From positions 1 to 43,541 of the forward strand of contig QUIQ01000016.1 of the NCBI GenBank assembly GCA_003480165.1: 43,541 bases of DNA, read 5' to 3'. The position numbers and the translations under genes were made by a program. Shown here in pieces: positions 40,665 to 43,541 of the stretch. Numbering within the stretch: position 1 is the first letter of the stretch; each line of letters opens with the position of its first letter. The notes beneath the pieces were generated by a model. The model was not told the DNA's origin. It saw only the letters and a list, made by a program, of their open reading frames with translations, and did not search any database. The DNA comes from Firmicutes bacterium AM41-11 (lineage in GTDB: Bacteria > Bacillota_I > Bacilli_A > Erysipelotrichales > Erysipelotrichaceae).

Positions 40665-41858
40665 ATGGTAGAAGTAGCTGTATTAGGATATGGAACGGTT
40701 GGAGCCGGTGTTGTCAATGTATTGATGACCAACGCAGCATCCATCGAAAAAAAAGTAGGAACTTCCGTCCATGTAAAATATGTTTTAGATTTACGAGATT
40801 TTCCCGGTACACCTGTAGAAGATATCGTAACACACGATTTTAATGATATTTTAAACGATAAAGATGTAGACATCGTAGTTGAAACTATGGGTGGTTTAAA
40901 ACCGGCCTATGACTTTACCAAAGCTGCTTTACAGGCAGGAAAAAACGTATGTACATCAAATAAAGAATTAGTGGCAGAACATGGTGTAGAACTCTGTGAC
41001 ATTGCTACAAAACATTCAGTAAACTATATGTTTGAAGCAAGTTGTGGAGGAGGCATTCCGATTATTCGTGCCTTAAATACTTCTTTGATGGGAGAAAAAA
41101 TTGAAATAGTCAGTGGTATTTTAAACGGAACCACAAACTATATCATGACAAGTATGTATGAACACGGTTCAGACTTTGATTCTTGTTTAAAAGAAGCACA
41201 AAAACTCGGTTATGCTGAATTGCATCCCGAAGCTGATATTGAAGGACATGATGCCCAACGTAAGATTGCGATATTATCCTCTTTGGCTTATGGAAAACAT
41301 GTTGATTATAAAGATGTGCCAACCCAAGGAATCACAAACATCGATGCCACCGATATGGAATATGCACATAAGATGGGCATGAAAATCAAACTTTTAGCTA
41401 CATCTCAAGTGACTGAAGCTGGAACATGGGCCATGGTTAGTCCGAATTTAGTCGGACAAGATAATATCTTATTCTCAGTTGATGATGTCTTAAATGCAGT
41501 ATTTGTACAAGGAAACTGCTTAGGACCAGCTATGTTCTATGGTTCAGGAGCAGGGTCTTTACCAACTGCTAGTGCTGTAGTAGGCGATGTATTAGATTGT
41601 GCCAAAAATCTTCATACCACAGTTAAAACTGATATCACAGCAGAAAAATTAACCTTACTTCCAGTCGATGATGTAGAAAATATCTTCTTTGTGCGCGTTA
41701 AAGAAGGCCAAGACATTACACCTGTATTTGGTGAAGTCGAAAAAGTTGTGGTAAAAGAAGGCGAATATGGCTTCTGGACAGAAGCAATGAAAGAAAAAGA
41801 CTTCCAAGCCAAAGTACAACAATGCCCAGGCTTTATTAAAGCCATTCGCAAAGGATAG
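40665..41858 (+). CDS. hom: Homoserine dehydrogenase
   Basis: A 397-residue NAD(P)-dependent enzyme converting aspartate semialdehyde to homoserine for threonine and methionine. It has the Rossmann motif LGYGTVGAGVV, the TSNKELVAEHG block, FEASCGGGIPIIRAL, ILNGTTNYIMT and YAELHPEADIEGHDAQRK with catalytic-site acids and lysine. Length matches forms without a C-terminal ACT domain, so feedback inhibition through ACT is not expected. It has its own promoter and terminator and no biosynthetic neighbours here. Confidence 0.95.
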   Translation: MVEVAVLGYGTVGAGVVNVLMTNAASIEKKVGTSVHVKYVLDLRDFPGTPVEDIVTHDFNDILNDKDVDIVVETMGGLKPAYDFTKAALQAGKNVCTSNKELVAEHGVELCDIATKHSVNYMFEASCGGGIPIIRALNTSLMGEKIEIVSGILNGTTNYIMTSMYEHGSDFDSCLKEAQKLGYAELHPEADIEGHDAQRKIAILSSLAYGKHVDYKDVPTQGITNIDATDMEYAHKMGMKIKLLATSQVTEAGTWAMVSPNLVGQDNILFSVDDVLNAVFVQGNCLGPAMFYGSGAGSLPTASAVVGDVLDCAKNLHTTVKTDITAEKLTLLPVDDVENIFFVRVKEGQDITPVFGEVEKVVVKEGEYGFWTEAMKEKDFQAKVQQCPGFIKAIRKG

Positions 41859-41864
41859 AATTTC

Positions 41865-41893
41865 AAACTGCAACACTATGTTGTAGTTTTTTT
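41865..41893 (+). terminator. Rho-independent terminator
   Basis: AAACTGCAAC pairs with GTTGTAGTTT (one wobble), loop ACTAT, then a T-tract. It ends hom. Confidence 0.8.
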
Positions 41894-41906
41894 ATGAGAG
41901 GAAACT

Positions 41907-42125
41907 ATGAATCAAGAAGAACTATTAAAGAAAATTTTGCACCAACAAAAAATCATTCTTGTTTTATTGTTTGTATTAGTGCTTTGTTTTGGCATCTTTC
42001 TTTTTGTATTTTTTACTAAGATGAGTGAAATGAATAGCGTAATCAAACAACTGCAAGATATCGATTTTGCCCAAATCGAAGATGCAATGAAGAATGTAAA
42101 TAAAATCTTGCATTATTTTAACTAA
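41907..42125 (+). CDS. Small single-pass membrane protein (hypothetical)
   Basis: A 72-residue protein: a polar N-terminus, one strong membrane segment (about 16-37) and an amphipathic helical tail (KMSEMNSVIKQLQDIDFAQI). A good GAGAGGAAACT ribosome binding site precedes the ATG, and the composition is protein-like, so I believe it is expressed. I do not recognise a family. The tail could form a coiled coil with a partner. Confidence 0.6.
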   Translation: MNQEELLKKILHQQKIILVLLFVLVLCFGIFLFVFFTKMSEMNSVIKQLQDIDFAQIEDAMKNVNKILHYFN

Positions 42126-42203
42126 CTTTACCAAAGCTTTACTCTAGAAAGCCTTAGAAGCTTACATAGATTTCTTATTCTAAAACTAGAAAGAAGAGAT
42201 ACT

Positions 42204-42305
42204 ATGGAAACTTTATTCATCAAAGGCATTGCCTGTGGTTTATTCTATTTTGCCTATGTTTTATCGAAGTTTTTCTTAGACAGCAAGCAATCGCAAGAGT
42301 TTTAA
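42204..42305 (+). CDS. Very small membrane protein (33 residues)
   Basis: ATG at 42204, nine bases after AAGAAGAG, opens a 33-residue frame with one hydrophobic helix (LFIKGIACGLFYFAYVLSKF) and a short polar tail ending QSQEF. It fills the gap between two other small genes. The sequence looks like a real single-pass peptide, but there is no family evidence. Confidence 0.35.
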   Translation: METLFIKGIACGLFYFAYVLSKFFLDSKQSQEF

Positions 42306-42308
42306 CAT

Positions 42309-42337
42309 TCGACAAGCCTCTGCTTTTCTAGTATAGT
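42309..42337 (+). promoter_or_regulatory. SigA promoter of the 71-residue protein
   Basis: TCGACA (42309-42314), a 17-base spacer and TATAGT (42332-42337), 24 bases before the ATG at 42361. Each hexamer differs from consensus at one position. Confidence 0.65.
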
Positions 42338-42360
42338 TAAACAAGCTAGAAGGTGAAAAG

Positions 42361-42576
42361 ATGAAGGCAAGAGAAATGTTTGAAGCATTGGGATATGAGT
42401 TAGATTGTGATGATGATTTATTGCTGATTTATAAGAAAAACGTCATCGAAATCGTATTCCAAAAAGATTATAAAAAATATCATGCATTATGGAGTGGTGA
42501 ACCACTTTCAATTAACGTGGATTTACATAAGGCCATTCACCAACAATGTATTGAATTGAACTGGATAGAACAGTAA
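42361..42576 (+). CDS. Small cytoplasmic protein (hypothetical)
   Basis: A 71-residue soluble protein with a compact alpha/beta pattern: MKAREMFEALGYELDCDDD, then strands LLLIYKKNVIEIVFQKD and a C-terminal helix (LHKAIHQQCIELNWIE). It has a good promoter, an AGAAGGTGAAAAG ribosome binding site and its own terminator, so it is very probably expressed. I do not recognise a family or function. Confidence 0.65.
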   Translation: MKAREMFEALGYELDCDDDLLLIYKKNVIEIVFQKDYKKYHALWSGEPLSINVDLHKAIHQQCIELNWIEQ

Positions 42577-42593
42577 AATGTTCTATTTTTTTT
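42565..42593 (+). terminator. Rho-independent terminator
   Basis: ATAGAACA/TGTTCTAT stem, loop GTAAAA (containing the stop codon), then T7-8. Confidence 0.8.
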
Positions 42594-42617
42594 CAACCTT
42601 TTTAATGATGATTCCTG

Positions 42618-42623
42618 TATAAT
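42618..42623 (+). promoter_or_regulatory. -10 box of the lipoprotein gene
   Basis: A perfect TATAAT just upstream of the lipoprotein gene; no convincing -35 is seen. It overlaps an in-frame ATG at 42622, which is evidence for the later start at 42649. Confidence 0.4.
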
Positions 42624-42648
42624 GAAAACAAGAGAAAGTGAGAGAAAA

Positions 42649-43458
42649 ATGAGAATGGGATGTAAAAAGCTAGTATGTGCATTACTTTCATGTACCATGT
42701 TATGTGCTTGTACCAGCACCAAGTCTGTTGAAAAACAAAGCAATAAAAAACAATATGTGAAAACAGATCAGTTCACAAGTGCATTAATTGATTCAACGGA
42801 CTATAAAGGAAAATGGATCAAAATTGAAGGAAAAGTAAAACTCGGACCAGAAGTAAGCGGAAAGCAAGGATATCTAGTTAAATATGTACCGGCACAGCGC
42901 CGTTACTTCTTCTTTAAAACTGATAAAGATCTTGGATACCAACCAGGAGATTATGTCAAAGTGGAAGGGCAAATCGGCAAAGATACCAATTTAGTCAATT
43001 CATCTGGTAATGAACTTTCTATAACAACTATTACGCATGCTAAAGTATCCGATGGCTCCTATATAGATGTAGAAGTACCAACTTATTGTACCAATAAACC
43101 AAAAGAGCCGAAACAGACCATTGACGGCATAACGATGAAAGTTTCAAAAGTAGAATATGCGGATCAAGAAACACGCGTCTATGTTTCGATTGAAAATAAT
43201 TCAGATCAACCTATTTATTATGATCCAAATTATACTATTCTCCAACAAGATGGCACCCACATTAATTCCGATGTTCTATCTTCGTCGTATGAAAAAGGAA
43301 ATTATCCACAATTGGCCAATGCGATCGAGCCACACAGTAAAACAAGTGGCATTGTGGTATTTTCGGTGATTTCTAGTGAAAAAGATTGTGATGTTATCAT
43401 AACACTTTTTACCGCTAATCTAGCTGGTATAGACTTTACAATTCATGTTAATGCCTAA
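42649..43458 (+). CDS. Lipoprotein with OB-like and DUF4352-like domains
   Basis: A 269-residue protein with a lipoprotein signal peptide (CKKLVCALLSCTMLCAC; the Cys of the LCAC lipobox would be lipidated). Residues about 45-125 look like an OB-fold, tRNA_anti-like module (GKWIKIEGKVKLG, then GDYVKVEGQIGKD). Residues about 145-269 form a second beta-sandwich like DUF4352 (TMKVSKVEYADQETRVYVSI, then EPHSKTSGIVVFSV). Such lipoproteins are common in Bacillota; function unknown. The start at 42649 is chosen because the TATAAT box overlaps the earlier ATG. Confidence 0.7.
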   Translation: MRMGCKKLVCALLSCTMLCACTSTKSVEKQSNKKQYVKTDQFTSALIDSTDYKGKWIKIEGKVKLGPEVSGKQGYLVKYVPAQRRYFFFKTDKDLGYQPGDYVKVEGQIGKDTNLVNSSGNELSITTITHAKVSDGSYIDVEVPTYCTNKPKEPKQTIDGITMKVSKVEYADQETRVYVSIENNSDQPIYYDPNYTILQQDGTHINSDVLSSSYEKGNYPQLANAIEPHSKTSGIVVFSVISSEKDCDVIITLFTANLAGIDFTIHVNA

Positions 43459-43474
43459 CATAAGATTCTTATTT

Positions 43475-43519
43475 AAGACCAAACATTTGATGTTTTTCAT
43501 CAAAGTTTGGTCTTTTTTT
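43475..43519 (+). terminator. Strong Rho-independent terminator
   Basis: AAGACCAAAC-ATTTGATG pairs with CATCAAA-GTTTGGTCTT around TTTTT, followed by T7. It ends the lipoprotein gene. Confidence 0.85.
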
Positions 43520-43541
43520 ATGAAATTTTATCCTTTTTTCT

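Noticed and set aside
1..43541. Transposase, integrase, tRNA, rRNA or CRISPR features
   Set aside because: I looked for typical motifs on both strands and saw none, so the island's boundaries cannot be tied to a specific mobile element.

Overview
The window reads as the chromosome of a low-GC Gram-positive bacterium (Bacillota). The evidence is an AT-rich sequence with GGAGG-type ribosome binding sites, close-to-consensus SigA promoters, LytR-CpsA-Psr (LCP) cell-wall ligases, secreted proteins carrying ChW repeats, a lipobox lipoprotein and no outer-membrane genes. ChW repeats together with this gene content would fit Erysipelotrichia or Clostridia, but I cannot fix the genus from sequence alone.

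Most of the window (about 0.2 to 39.1 kb) is one large cell-envelope island. (1) 0.2-4.2 kb: an O-acylation cassette (SGNH hydrolase, DUF4358 protein, MBOAT acyltransferase, DHHW/AlgJ-like protein). (2) 4.3-7.8 kb: two paralogous secreted ChW-repeat proteins with nearly the same body but different C-terminal domains, one 3D-like double-psi barrel and one GH25 muramidase. (3) 7.9-11.5 kb: two paralogous LCP proteins with a solute-binding-like insert and Asp/Ser/Tyr-rich tails. (4) 11.6-24.2 kb: a Wzt/Wzm-type ABC exporter, a two-domain glycosyltransferase, a WbaP-like initiating sugar transferase, several GT2 enzymes and a trio resembling streptococcal GacI-GacJ-GacL (polyprenyl-P-sugar synthase, DUF2304 protein, multi-TM GT-C-like protein). 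(5) 24.2-31.0 kb: a MerR-methyltransferase fusion, a MerR-type 19-bp-spacer promoter and the dTDP-L-rhamnose genes rmlA, rmlC, rmlB and rmlD, with a GT14 and a GT4 gene inserted before rmlD. (6) 31.0-37.4 kb: another GT2, a Wzx flippase, an acyltransferase-3, a PHP phosphoesterase overlapping a phosphoribosyltransferase, and two small-domain membrane proteins. (7) 37.5-39.1 kb: a graveyard with a decayed Wzx-like flippase overlapping a decayed GT2.

Together the genes describe synthesis of activated rhamnose, priming on a polyprenyl lipid, chain building by RgpB-like and two-domain glycosyltransferases, export by ABC and/or Wzx routes, outer-face side-chain addition by the Gac-like trio, acyl decoration, and attachment to peptidoglycan by LCP proteins. 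The likely product is a decorated rhamnose-containing wall polysaccharide; its exact structure cannot be read from sequence.

From 39.2 kb onward the content is core: rho on the minus strand, divergently transcribed hom (homoserine dehydrogenase), three small proteins and a lipoprotein. The strongest leads for something undescribed are the MerR-methyltransferase fusion beside a MerR-type promoter driving rmlA, the domain-swapped ChW pair, the beta-sandwich module shared by the ABC ATPase and a glycosyltransferase, and relics showing turnover of the locus.
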